Positions 23,421 to 34,400 of a stretch of DNA of 64,000 bases are shown here, in pieces (position 1 is the stretch's first letter; every line of letters begins with the position of its first letter). The notes beneath the pieces were generated by a model. It did not search any database. It was given only the letters and a program-made list of their open reading frames with translations, and had not been told where the DNA came from. Source of the DNA: Lithospermum erythrorhizon (Eukaryota; Streptophyta; Magnoliopsida; Boraginales; Boraginaceae); NCBI GenBank assembly GCA_019722365.1, contig JADFUC010002265.1:1-64000 (forward strand), given 5' to 3'. The position numbers and the translations under genes were made by a program.

Positions 23421-25427
23421 ATGCTCACTCCATTCCTCTTCTCCTCTCCATTGAAAACCATCTCCAAAACCCCATTTCTTTTTTCTTCAATTTGTTGTAT
23501 ATCTTCACACAAAATCAAGAAACCAAATTGGAATATTTCTCATTCATTCATCCTCTCAAACCCAATCCTCAATATTCTTGAAACCAAATGCAAATCAATG
23601 CACCATTTGAAGCAAATTCACTCACAAATGATCATTACTGGACTCGTCGTAGACGGGTTAGCTTCGAGTCGTTTAGTGGCATTTTGTGCATTGTCTCAAA
23701 CCCCCGATCTTGAATATTGTAGGACTTTATTGGATTATTTAATAAACCCAAAAGTGTTTTCTTGGAATATTGTTATTAGAGCTTTTTCTGATAGTGAAAC
23801 CCCTCAAGAATCGATTTTTTTGTATAAAGAAATGTTAAAAATTGGTAAAAATTGGGTCTTTGCGCCAGATAATTATACATTTCCGTTGTTGTTTAAGGTT
23901 TGTGCTAGGTTAATGTTGTTTGAGGTTGGTTTGCAGGTTTTTGGGCATGTGTTGAAAATGGGTTATGAGAATGATGTTTTTGTGCATAATTCTTGGATTT
24001 TTTTGTTAGTTTCGTGTGGGGAGCTTGAGGCTGCGGATAAGGTGTTTGGTGAAAGTTGTGTGAGGAATTTGGTGACTTGGAATTCTTTGATTAATGGTTA
24101 TGTGAGGAGTGGGAATCCGGGTAAGGCGTTGAGGGTGTTTCGGGAGATGGAGGTGGAGGGTGTTGAGCCTGATGATGTTACTATGATTGGAGTAGTTTCG
24201 TCTATTGCTCAGGTTGCGGATTTGGACCTTGGGAGGGAAATTTATCGGTGTATTGTAGAGAAGGGGTTGAATAATAGTGTACGGCTCAATAATGCACTTA
24301 TCGATATGTACATTAAGTGTGGCGATCTTGTAGAGGCGAAGATGTTGTTTGATAGAATGGAGGATAAAACTATAGTGAGTTGGACTACTATGGTTGTTGG
24401 GTATGCCAGATATGGGTTCTTGGAAGTCGCTCATAAGCTTTTTGATGAGATGCCAGAGAAAGATGTTTATCCGTGGAATGCTCTGATTAGTGGTTATGTT
24501 CAAGCGAAGCGCAGTAAGGAGGCATTGTGTTTGTTTCATGAAATGCAAGCTTCCAGCATTATGCCTGACGAAGTGACCATGGTTAGCTGTTTATCTGCTT
24601 GTTCACTGCTTGGAGCTCTTGATGTAGGAATTTGGATTCATCGTTACATTGAAAAACATAAACTTTATCTCAATGTTGCCGTAGGAACTGCTCTTATTGA
24701 TATGTATGCTAAGTGTGGTAACATGAAGAGGGCACTTCAGGTGTTCAATGAGATGCCACAAAGAAATTCATTAACATGGACAGCAATAATCGGTGGTTTG
24801 GCCCTTCATGGGGATGCACAAAAGGCTATATATCATTTTTGGGAGATGGTTGGTGTTGGATTGGTACCAGATGAAATCACTTTTTTAGGTGTCCTATCAG
24901 CTTGTTGTCATGGAGGGTTAGTTCAAGAGGGTCGACATATATTTGCCCAAATGAGCTCAAGATTTCATGTTTCTCCGAGAGTAAAACACTACAGTTGTAT
25001 GGTAGATCTTCTAGGTAGAGCTGGTCTACTTCAAGAAGCTGAAGAACTTATCAAGAGTATGCCGATGGAGGCAGATGCGGTAGTGTGGGGAGCATTATTC
25101 TTCGCTTGTCGCATTCACAAAAATATTGAGATAGGGGAGAGGGCGGCTTTCAGACTTCTTGAGTTGGATCCAGATGATAGTGCAATTTATGTATTGCTCG
25201 CAAGCATGTATGTAGAAGCAAACATGTGGCAGAGTGCTAGGGAGGTAAGGCAGATGATGAAGGACAGAGGAGTAGAAAAGAATCCTGGTTGCAGCGCAAT
25301 TGAGGTGAATGGGGTCGTTTCTGAGTTTATCATTAGAGATAAATCACACCCTCAAACCAATCAGATATATGAATGTCTGATCCAATTGTCAAACCAAATG
25401 GAGCTTGGCGAATGCGTTTTCTTTTAA
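23421..25427 (+). CDS. SLO1: E-class pentatricopeptide repeat protein, SLO1-like (mitochondrial RNA editing)
   Basis: A single exon encodes 668 residues from ATG 23421 (MLTPFLFSSPLKTISK). The same ATG is kept in the duplicate at 19 kb. The first about 35 residues are rich in Ser, Phe, Ile and Lys with few acids, as in a mitochondrial presequence. Next come PLS-type PPR repeats (WNSLINGYVRSG, WTTMVVGYARYG, WNALISGYVQAKR, ALIDMYAKCG, WTAIIGGLALHGDAQ). The C-terminal E/E+ region (from about residue 550) includes VWGALFFACRIH, LLELDPDDSAIYVLL and MMKDRGVEKNPGCSAIEVNG. There is no DYW domain. The sequence matches Arabidopsis SLOW GROWTH 1 (At2g22410) along its length; SLO1 is needed for C-to-U editing of nad4 and nad9 in mitochondria. 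Orthology is by recall, not search. Confidence 0.93.
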   Translation: MLTPFLFSSPLKTISKTPFLFSSICCISSHKIKKPNWNISHSFILSNPILNILETKCKSMHHLKQIHSQMIITGLVVDGLASSRLVAFCALSQTPDLEYCRTLLDYLINPKVFSWNIVIRAFSDSETPQESIFLYKEMLKIGKNWVFAPDNYTFPLLFKVCARLMLFEVGLQVFGHVLKMGYENDVFVHNSWIFLLVSCGELEAADKVFGESCVRNLVTWNSLINGYVRSGNPGKALRVFREMEVEGVEPDDVTMIGVVSSIAQVADLDLGREIYRCIVEKGLNNSVRLNNALIDMYIKCGDLVEAKMLFDRMEDKTIVSWTTMVVGYARYGFLEVAHKLFDEMPEKDVYPWNALISGYVQAKRSKEALCLFHEMQASSIMPDEVTMVSCLSACSLLGALDVGIWIHRYIEKHKLYLNVAVGTALIDMYAKCGNMKRALQVFNEMPQRNSLTWTAIIGGLALHGDAQKAIYHFWEMVGVGLVPDEITFLGVLSACCHGGLVQEGRHIFAQMSSRFHVSPRVKHYSCMVDLLGRAGLLQEAEELIKSMPMEADAVVWGALFFACRIHKNIEIGERAAFRLLELDPDDSAIYVLLASMYVEANMWQSAREVRQMMKDRGVEKNPGCSAIEVNGVVSEFIIRDKSHPQTNQIYECLIQLSNQMELGECVFF

Positions 25428-27022
25428 CAACTACCACATGCTGATTTTCTGAAGTGAGCTTCAAATTTTATTGATCGGGTCTTTCTTAGGCTTCCTTTCA
25501 TGAACTGTTGCTTCCTCATATCTAAATTCTGAAAAGGTGGCACCATTCTTGATACATCTGAATCTGAACAGTAAAGGAGATGCTTAGATCAGTTGATAAT
25601 TCTTTGAAGGATGTTTCAATGGGTTTAGTTGATGTATATCATCTCAATTTATTTATGGTTAGTGCAGAATTTAATTTTCATATGATTGTCTTATTTGTCT
25701 CTGTTATCATTATATAACATGTAAAAAATGCATCTTCGACATTCATCTTTTGATTAATGACTTCGACATTCATCTTTTGATTAATGATTTGAGTTCTATT
25801 AGAACATATAGTCATAATACTAATAGACAAACAATTTGGATGTTGATATGTCTTCTTTATAATCTATAAAAATATCTAGTAGTCTCTTATTCTCCTTTTG
25901 TATAAATTTCTCTTTCGAGTTCTTGTTCTATGGTTTAGCCTGGATAAATACATGCTGAGGAATAGCTTCTTCATGAATCCTTTGCTTAACGTTTCATTGC
26001 GTCCTTCTGTGCTTTCAGGGATTCCTGACAGAGTCGGTAGAGATCCGTTTGGCTTCAAATATGTATGATTTGCCTGGACACGCCAATGGATCTTGTGAGT
26101 TGTAAGTTTCCATGTTCATTTGAGGTCCTTGTGTTCCAATTACAATTATAAATTACAATACTAGGAGAAAATTGGAATAATACCTTGTTTAAATAGTTTC
26201 TTAATAACTTACTTACCATCATGCTGTTTTATTAGGCCTCTACGACACTTAGACTGCAAATGGCCTTGATAACTCCACCTAAATGATCAAAACACTTGCA
26301 TTCAGATTTCTTTTTCCTTTTTTTGATCTTCATCTAGATATGTTTTTTCCTCATCGTTCCCTTCTGCTACACCGCAACGGGTAGCACCGTAGCAGACATA
26401 GAACAGTAGTTATCATAGTGATAAAATTTGAATGCTTGAATAGTCAACATTGTAATATCTACAAGTACCTCCATCAATTTAGTTGTAACGTTTTACTAAT
26501 AACTTAAGAAGGCACTAATTACATGAATGAAATGTTGCTTAATTGACTATTTGTCTTAAAAGAACCTCCCAGTTAAAGTAGATTGGAGGCACTAATTTGT
26601 AGTCATTTTCTTGTTTCAATACCATACACTCCTTAAATGCTTGAATATGTAGATCTTTATGTCCTTATTATTTGTTGTGTTATAATTTAATGACTCTTAT
26701 CTCTTCACTCTATCAATAATTGTAGAGATGATAAATCGATGATTTTTTACAGCTTTTGCAAAGGCTTCTAAATGAAGAAGCTTGCTTATGATGCACCATA
26801 TTATTACAATCATTATAAAGAAAGGTTTTCCAGAGGATAGGTGTGAAGGTTCTCAAAACATGTATCATCTATTTGTCGGTTGGGGAGTTGTTATATTTTT
26901 GGTTAATTATTTGCTTATCCCTAGTACTATCGTTGCATTTTCACTGCCTTATATCTCTGCTTTTTCAGTTTGTCTGGTTCTCATATTACTATTTTCAGAC
27001 AAATGACTATTTTTTTTCTAAT
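25428..27022. other. 3' region of the PPR gene and spacer
   Basis: The first few hundred bases are probably 3'UTR. A possible spliced UTR exon lies at about 26020-26102 (TGCTTTCAG before, GTTGTAAGT after). A 26-bp unit (CTTCGACATTCATCTTTTGA...) occurs twice in tandem at about 25735-25786. No protein gene recognised. Confidence 0.5.
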
Positions 27023-27894
27023 ACTGGAAGTATAGGGGACATTTTATATAATTAAAATAGAATTCTACACTTTTTTTCTTTTAAAATACCTCGCTCTACT
27101 CCTTCCCCTAAACTTCCCTAAAAATAGCCCGCAACCCCTCAAGCTTCTCCCGACGACGAACCGGCGGAGACCCATTAGTCGATCGCATGCATCTCAGAAT
27201 TCCAGCCACCAAATTCGACCGCTTCAACTCCGGAGACTTCAAGCTCCAATAGATCCGCCAAACGAACCCGGAGGCTCAAGCGATTCTAGCCTCGAACCGA
27301 AACCACTCCGGTAACGGTTGAAGATCCTACTTTAACAGCCCAATGAGGCCTCTTCTTCTCCTCGACGAAAATCGGCGTAAAACTCAACGCCTCGCCTTCA
27401 CAAATGTAAAATCTCTATTTGAAGCAACCCCATCTGCTCCGCCATTTTTGAGATTCTTGCATGCCAAGTACAACCCCTACAACAATAGCTCACATCAACA
27501 ACTAATAGCTATTGATGTTGACGTAGATGATTATATAGTTTCTCAAATGTGCTACCTTTAGATAGCGTTGGGGATGAATATTCATAGCTCGGTACGTAAA
27601 CCCATTCCTAAAGCGGAGTGTGTGTCGGGGACAAGTTTTTCTACTCCATCCTCACAAATAGACTCTATTTTGCAAAGGATGAATTGGAGAGAATGGCTCG
27701 TGAGCACTCTAATGTTCTTTAGGAAATGGGGGTGGGCAGAGCAAAATGTGGTAGTTAAAGGCAAGTAGTTAAAAAAGTGTCTAGTTGGTCAAAGCTAGTT
27801 TATAGAGTAGGGAAGCCGGGTAGGTAAAGACATGTTAAAGAAGAAAATTGTGAAATTATATTTTAACTATGTAAAATGTTCCCCTATACTTTAG
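27023..27894. mobile_element. TIR element with GC-rich interior (possible gene-capturing element)
   Basis: The left end (27023-27062, ACTGGAAGTATAGGGGACAT) is matched by the inverse of the right end (27853-27894; read inward, ACTAAAGTATAGGGGAACAT), with similarity continuing for about 40 bp through TTAAAATA. Between them 27090-27330 is markedly GC-richer than its surroundings and codon-like, and 27343-27558 is open (MRPLLLLDENRRK, LFEATPSAPPFLRFLHAKYN). A coding-like, GC-rich fragment enclosed by TIRs is the Pack-type pattern. The captured gene was not recognised. Confidence 0.6.
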
Positions 27895-28210
27895 TTTAAT
27901 TTTAGTATTAGGGTAAAATAGTCATTTTGTGCAAAAACCCGATAGTATAGGGACCCATCAACCATGGCTGAAAAAAACGGATAGTATAGACCAACTGTAA
28001 AGCTACGCCGACAAGATAGTGACTAAAAATAATTAGCTTTTTTTTTTACAACACTTCCAATTTGATCATTCTTATTTACCTAAATTTATTGTCTATAAGT
28101 TAACTTTCTCTTGCAAACCCATCACAACGATTGGTTTACAACATATAATACGGGTGCATGTATTTCCCCGGGAAATTTTCAAGGCGTAAATTTTTATCCT
28201 TTGCCCCGAA

Positions 28211-28830
28211 ATGCAGCACTAGGGTCGCTGCGGACTGGCGACCGAACCGCCCTGACGACTCCGTCCGAAAAGTCCATCCGAAAATGGACCGGATCCGGTC
28301 CGGATCCAACATTCGATCCGGTATCTGAAACCGGATCCGGACCGGTGACCCGAAACCGGATCCGGATCCGGTAATTTAATATTAAAAAAAAATAAATAAA
28401 ACCCCATACCAACCGAAGTCAAAAGTACGAATTGTTATTTTTCGAATTGTTATTTTTTTGTATTTTCAATTGTTATTTTTTTTGTGTAACGAAGTTTAAT
28501 TCATGTAAATGAGTTTGATTTTGTGTATTTTCGATTTTTTTTGTATTAGGTTTAATTTTTTTGTATTTTCTGAATTGTTATTATTTTTTTGTATTTTCGG
28601 ATACTATCGATCCGAAGTTTCGATACTTCCGGATACTATCGAACCGATATCGATAGCGAATGATACTATCGGATCCGGATGGACCGAAAACCGACCCGGT
28701 TCCGGATGGACCGAAACCGGACCGCTTTGGACCGGATCCGTCCGTCTCGATTCCTAGACCCGAATCGGTTTCGTCCGTCCGTCCGACCGACATCCGGTTC
28801 TCCAAAGTGAAACCGGTCCGACCGTATCGA
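28211..28830. repeat. CCGGATCC-rich block, possible non-autonomous hAT element
   Basis: Two arms (about 28230-28375 and 28600-28815) are dense in overlapping CCGGATCCGG, CCGAAACCGG and ATCGGATCC words. They flank about 220 bp of T-rich sequence. Subterminal arrays of short GC-rich words are usual in plant hAT elements; CTAGGGTCG at about 28213 and the inverse of CGATTCCTAG at about 28748-28757 could be its TIRs. No transposase. The open frames across it are products of the repeat and are not genes. Confidence 0.45.
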
Positions 28831-28849
28831 AGACTAGCGAGCACGCATA

Positions 28850-30460
28850 ACATGTGCTCAATAAATGTGAGCGAAGCACACAATGCGGCCCGCTGGATTT
28901 AACCGAGCAGCGCATTTTGGATGCAAGACGGGGCATACAACACCGTGCTCGGCCACATCCGGGAACACCTAGCCAGTGTATCGACCTTGCAATCGACACA
29001 CTCTATGTACGCCACCAAATGCCTTCTTCATGTTGTTCAGCGATGTATTCCACATAAAAAAATTGAGCCGCATGATATGCTCGCCATTTGGCCCAACGAA
29101 TACAAAGCACGCTTATGTGCTGGAACTCATAATCCAGCCGCTTGTTGTGTGGTTGGGTGAAACGTGTTTACCAGGTTAAAGATAATCGCCGGCTAATTAA
29201 ATTTTTTGAAATTAATTGTGGTAGATTTGAGATTGGTTATAAATATGATAAAATTTTGAGAAAATCTACAATTTTTTACATATTGAAAATCTTAAATTTC
29301 AAATTAAAAGCATTTCTTCACTCTTAAAAATTAATTTTCATATTTGTTCAAGAATTTCCATTATGAGTTCATTAGAAATTAAATTGGTATGTCATATTTT
29401 TTCAAGTATTTTAGTGTTAACTTTTACGTTAGTGTGTTAATAATTTTGAGAATGTAATTAATGTGATTTTTTTTTGTTAATGTTTATCATGATCAATAAT
29501 GTGTTAATGTTAATTTATTTAGCTAAATTATTTATGTAAATTAGCAAAATAAAAAAATCAGTCTCCAACGTGTAAATCATATGTTCAATTGAATGTATGA
29601 TATGTTTGCTCATTTGGCCAACATATACATGTCTCATGTGTTCGACCTATCAACCAGCATCCATAGTGTTCAGCATGTGTTCTGCATACAGATTGAGCGT
29701 ATGGTATGCCTTCTCATTTGGCCCAACAAACACATGCTACACGTGTTGGAACTCATAACAAGCGTATGTTCTATGTACTCGGGTGAAAACGTGTTTAGTT
29801 GTAGAAGAAAGTACAATTGTGGTTGCCTAATTAAATTTTTGAAATTAATTGTGGTAGATTTGAGATTGATTATAAATATGATGAAATTTTGAGAAAATAT
29901 ACAATTGTTTACATATTGGAAATCTTAAAATTTCAAATTTCAAATTAGTGGCATTTCTTCACTTTCAAAAAATAATTTTCATATTTCTTCAAGAATTTTC
30001 ATTATGAGTTCATCCGAAAATAAATCGGTATGTTATATTTTTCAAGAATTTTAGTGTTAATTTTTATGTTAATGTATTAATAATTTCAAGAATGTAATGA
30101 ATGTGATTTTTTTTTTTGAAAATGTTTATGTTATGTGTTAATGTTAATTTATTTAGCTAAATTATTTATGTAAATTAGTAAAATTAAAAACTCAGCTTCC
30201 AACGTGTGAAGCATGTGTTCAATACAATAATTGAACCTATGTTATGTTTGATACAACGAACACATGCCTCAATGATTGACCTATCAATAGACTCATAGTG
30301 TTCAAAGATGCTCCACGCCTAGATTGAGCGTATGATATGCCTGCTCATTTGGCCCAACAAACACATGCTACATTTGTTGGAACTCATAACGAGCATATGT
30401 TGTGTGTGCTCGGGTGAAAACGTATTTAGTTGTAGAAGAAATTACAATTGTGGTTGATAT
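28850..30460. repeat. 631-bp tandem repeat, about 2.5 copies
   Basis: CATTTGGCCCAAC occurs at 29084, 29715 and 30346, exactly 631 bases apart each time. Long flanking stretches repeat with it, such as AATTAATTGTGGTAGATTTG at about 29211 and 29845 and TTTATTTAGCTAAATTATTT at about 29515 and 30148. The first copy is more diverged and truncated at its start, next to the GC-rich block. Composition is AT-rich, with no conserved open frame across copies. Confidence 0.85.
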
Positions 30461-31469
30461 CGAACGGGCCATTAGCCCAAGATATAATATGTTGTTATGC
30501 TTATTTTTCATTAGGGGATTGATATCATATTGTTTGTACTCATACTGCGCTTTCAGCCACATCTAGTGAATACTGGAGTCTCGAAAGGATTCACACTAAG
30601 ATTGGATGTAAGAATCTTGCCCAACCAGTAAAAACATCATTTTGTGTTCTTTAGTTTCCGTTTCTCTATAATTTATTAAATAATTATAACAATTCATAAT
30701 TAATACCTATCTGTTCCTTTTTACTTGTTTTTCTAGTCATTTGTACATAAATTAAGAAAAATAAAATAGTAAAAAAGTACATTGAAAATATAAAATGTCA
30801 ATTAATTGAAACTATATTATTAGTTGATTAATAATTTAATAAGAAAAATAGTTAAAAAATACATTGAAAATGAAAAAATACAATTTTCTATGCTAGAAGT
30901 AAAAATATTTTGAAACAAAAAATTAAAGTTTCGGGGAAAGACAAGAAAGAAAGTAATCTGAGAAGTAATAGTTACTACCACGTTAGTGAATTCATAATTT
31001 ATTAAATAATTATAATAATTCATAATTAATACTCCATAAAAGTTAATAATTAATTATAGTGAATTAATTATTAATTAAAAATTTACTAAATAAATAATAC
31101 TTAATTAATTTGATTATTATTTATTTAACAATACTTAGCCACTATTTTTATTATGAACAATTAATTATGAATTGATCTCAAGAAGGAATGCATTTAGTAT
31201 GTTGTCGTAATGCTATCAAGTATACATTGCGCGTACTCTTTTTACATTTTTTAACTACTAATAATTTTGCCCAAATATAAATTTGGTGTGCAATGCGTGT
31301 GTCTAATGTGTGCGCTCGGTAGGAACAAAAGCAGAAAGAATTTCCGCCGTGAAAATCTTTCAAGGGAAAATAGGCTCTGCCATATAATACAATCTGTTTA
31401 TAATAAATATATAATACAATTTGTTTACAACATATAATACAGTCTATACAACAGTCTACATGCTATAAT
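30461..31469. other. AT-rich spacer and XDH 3' region
   Basis: No gene found. 30650-31160 is very AT-rich with TTAATTAAT-type runs. 31372-31460, next to the XDH stop, has three loose copies of an ATAATACA-TGTTTA unit of about 30 bp and is probably 3'UTR of that gene. Confidence 0.5.
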
Positions 31470-34400
31470 TTAGATGCTAATCTTTGGGTGGAAATCAGGA
31501 CCTATAATTGTATCGGTAAATTCATCTAAACAAGCCATCCGAATGCGTTCAGGTGTGGCAGGAGTATCTAGAGGAAACCAGTCGGATCGACCAAGTTCAC
31601 TCCTTGCAGATATAATGGCGTCTTTGATGGCGAAAAAGACAGATGAAGCCAGAAAGAATGGAGGTTCTCCAACAGCTTTAGATGAATGAATGGCTTTCAC
31701 ATTAGGGGCATCCTGCCAAAATAGAGTTTCCTTGGTAAGAAATGAAATTTATTGGCAGCAAGTAAAAATGCACAACATAACGCAATCTCGATAATGAAGG
31801 TTGCCCTCAGTCTCCACATATATTTTTACCATCTTGCTCAAGTCTATTATCAATGTGTTCTATTCTATCAAGTAATCCAGACTAAAGAGATAGGATGAAA
31901 GGGCTATCAGGAAAGTTAAACTGAATATAGAGAGCTCACAGTAGTTTCCCCAGTCACAACTGCCTACAACTGAGCAGGAGAACTGAAACTTGTGTGCTCT
32001 ACTATTATACATTAAGCAATCTAAACCACTTTGATGATCACAACCACCCAATTGGACAGGGCCTGTTGAATTATGGGTGGGGTGGGGTTGCATGCATGTA
32101 TTTTTATATTCATTTCGGACTGTTTTTTAACCAACCAACGTATGGATGGAATCATGGTATTAACTAGCAAAACCAGTGTCTAGTAGGCATTAATATGTGC
32201 TTACCTTTAGCAAAGACACATTGAATTTGAAAGGAATATCATTGACGGATGGAATTTTATAGTTTCCAGGGCCACAGGTCAACAAGCAGCCTGCTGGAAT
32301 CCACCTATGTGCCTTGTCTCCCCATTTTAGTTCTTCTAAGGCCACCCATCCAAGACCTTGGATAAATCCTCCTTCAATCTGGAACATACAAGTGAGGGTG
32401 ATAAGTATGCAAGTATGGTGAGAAGCTGTGAATTAGTCATATGATTCATTGTGGTAGTGCAGCTCCATGCTCCATGAAAAACAATATTCATTTTGACAAT
32501 CAAATCAATTTCAGCGAACCGGACCCTAGTGCATAGACAACAGATTCTATTTCTAAAAATTTATAACAAGTCTTGCTAAGATATCATCTAACATGGACAT
32601 TAATGTTGACCAATATTTTCCTCCCCCCTAATGTTATTTCCATCTGCCACCAAAGTCTTTTGAATTGGAATGTCCCAAATGCGGTAAAGCTCTTTTCCTA
32701 CTTTTCCAACCAAATAAACAAATGGTATCTGCCTATCCTCATTTCATCACTCTGATATTCAGGGAAGTTTGCAAGTGAACCAAAGAAATCCTAGCCCTGC
32801 TGTTGAAGCTTTAGTACTATATTATCCATCATAAAAGAACATGACATGTTATCGAGTCGTCCTTACAAGTAAACACGACCTATCTAAGTGTGCTAAATAT
32901 CTTACATCAAATTGAACACATCCAGAATTGTGCATTGTCTCAACATATAAACAACTAAAGATACTCCGTGATGAATTCTTTAAGATGTAAAACTTATTAA
33001 GTAAAATAATACTTTCACCTCAAATTTACCTTGATTCGTTTATTTTCAAATATATAAGAGCTGAAACATAAAAGCAATTCTACTGTCGTATCTAAATATC
33101 TCAAAACAATTTACAATATGTAAATAATTTCCACATGGGAATATCAAACTGAACAAGAGTAGGAGGTAGAGAGAATATATAAAAGAAAAATAGGAGAGAA
33201 CCTGTCCAATATCTATTGCAGGATTAATCGAAAACCCCAGGTCAAGGATCACATCAGCTCGTCTTGTGTGAAAATCTCCAGTTAAAGTGTCAATTTCAAC
33301 TTCAGCAAATGAAGCCCCATAGGTAAAGTACCTGAAAGGGACTCCTTTACCAGTCTTCCAATCAAAGCCAATATCGGGTGTAATAAAAAATCCGTGAGCT
33401 GACAGATCTATCCGCTCGAAGAAACAGGCAGTCACGAGCTGAAAATAGACAAATAAATGCTTCTCAACAAACTATTTAACAACTCATAATCAATGACATT
33501 CTCCAGTAGATAAAGATCAAGTGGATAACTAGAACAGAATGATAAACTTGGGGTGTTTGATTCATGCTTGGGTTATATGGTAAAACATTAAGTGACTCAG
33601 AGGAAAAATATAGAGTAGGGATTATTTCCACTCCCATTCTCCGCTCATATAGAAATCTCCCATTTCCCCAGATACTTGACATACCAAATATCGCCTTACA
33701 AAGGCACAACTAAGGGAAAAGCTCAACAACATGTAAGGGTATATGATGTAATTAAGTCAAAGCAAATGAACTTATAAGAACGAAAAACCCCAACAAATTG
33801 ATATCAATTACTCTGCATGTGTTTGGGTATCCAAAGATTCCAGTGTTATAACCTTATAATAGCCATGTATTTAAGTAAAAGAAAATGACTTAAAAGCTAA
33901 AGATCCCCAGCAGATTGTTTTTCATTACTCTGCTATGTGTTCGAGTATCAGAAGATTGCAGTGCTAAATAAACCATAACATTATATTCTCCCCCTGGCAC
34001 CACCACAGACACCAAAATAAATATGTAAACCAATTATAAAAAACCATACTTGTAATTTGGCTCTAAGAGTGCAATTCTCTCGAAGTTTTCTTTCAATATA
34101 GAACTTGAATTAGATACCTCCTTGAACGACGAAAAGTTTTTTTTTGATGATATGGGCTCCATCCGAGTTTTTATTTGTTCACATGCATCCAACACTGCTG
34201 CTCCATACATATCAGAGCTTGCAGAAGCTGCTGTAGGTGATGAATTTGGAACCTGCAAATATCAGAAAAGGTGAAAAATCAGCTTTTTCATTTGTCTAGA
34301 ACCTGAATAATATGAATATATGAATAACGAATAAAATTGGAGACAATTCAGTCTATGTAGCAGGAAACACGGAAGTTCTAGACCCCAACATCTCACTCAC

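Noticed and set aside
24006..24548. 180-codon open frame on the minus strand
   Set aside because: Lies antisense within the intact SLO1-like PPR gene and encodes a low-complexity His/Ile/Asn-rich product; a shadow of the real frame.
28111..29179. Many overlapping open frames on both strands around the CCGGATCC-rich block
   Set aside because: Produced by GC-rich short repeats that lack stop codons; peptides are repetitive and differ between tandem copies.
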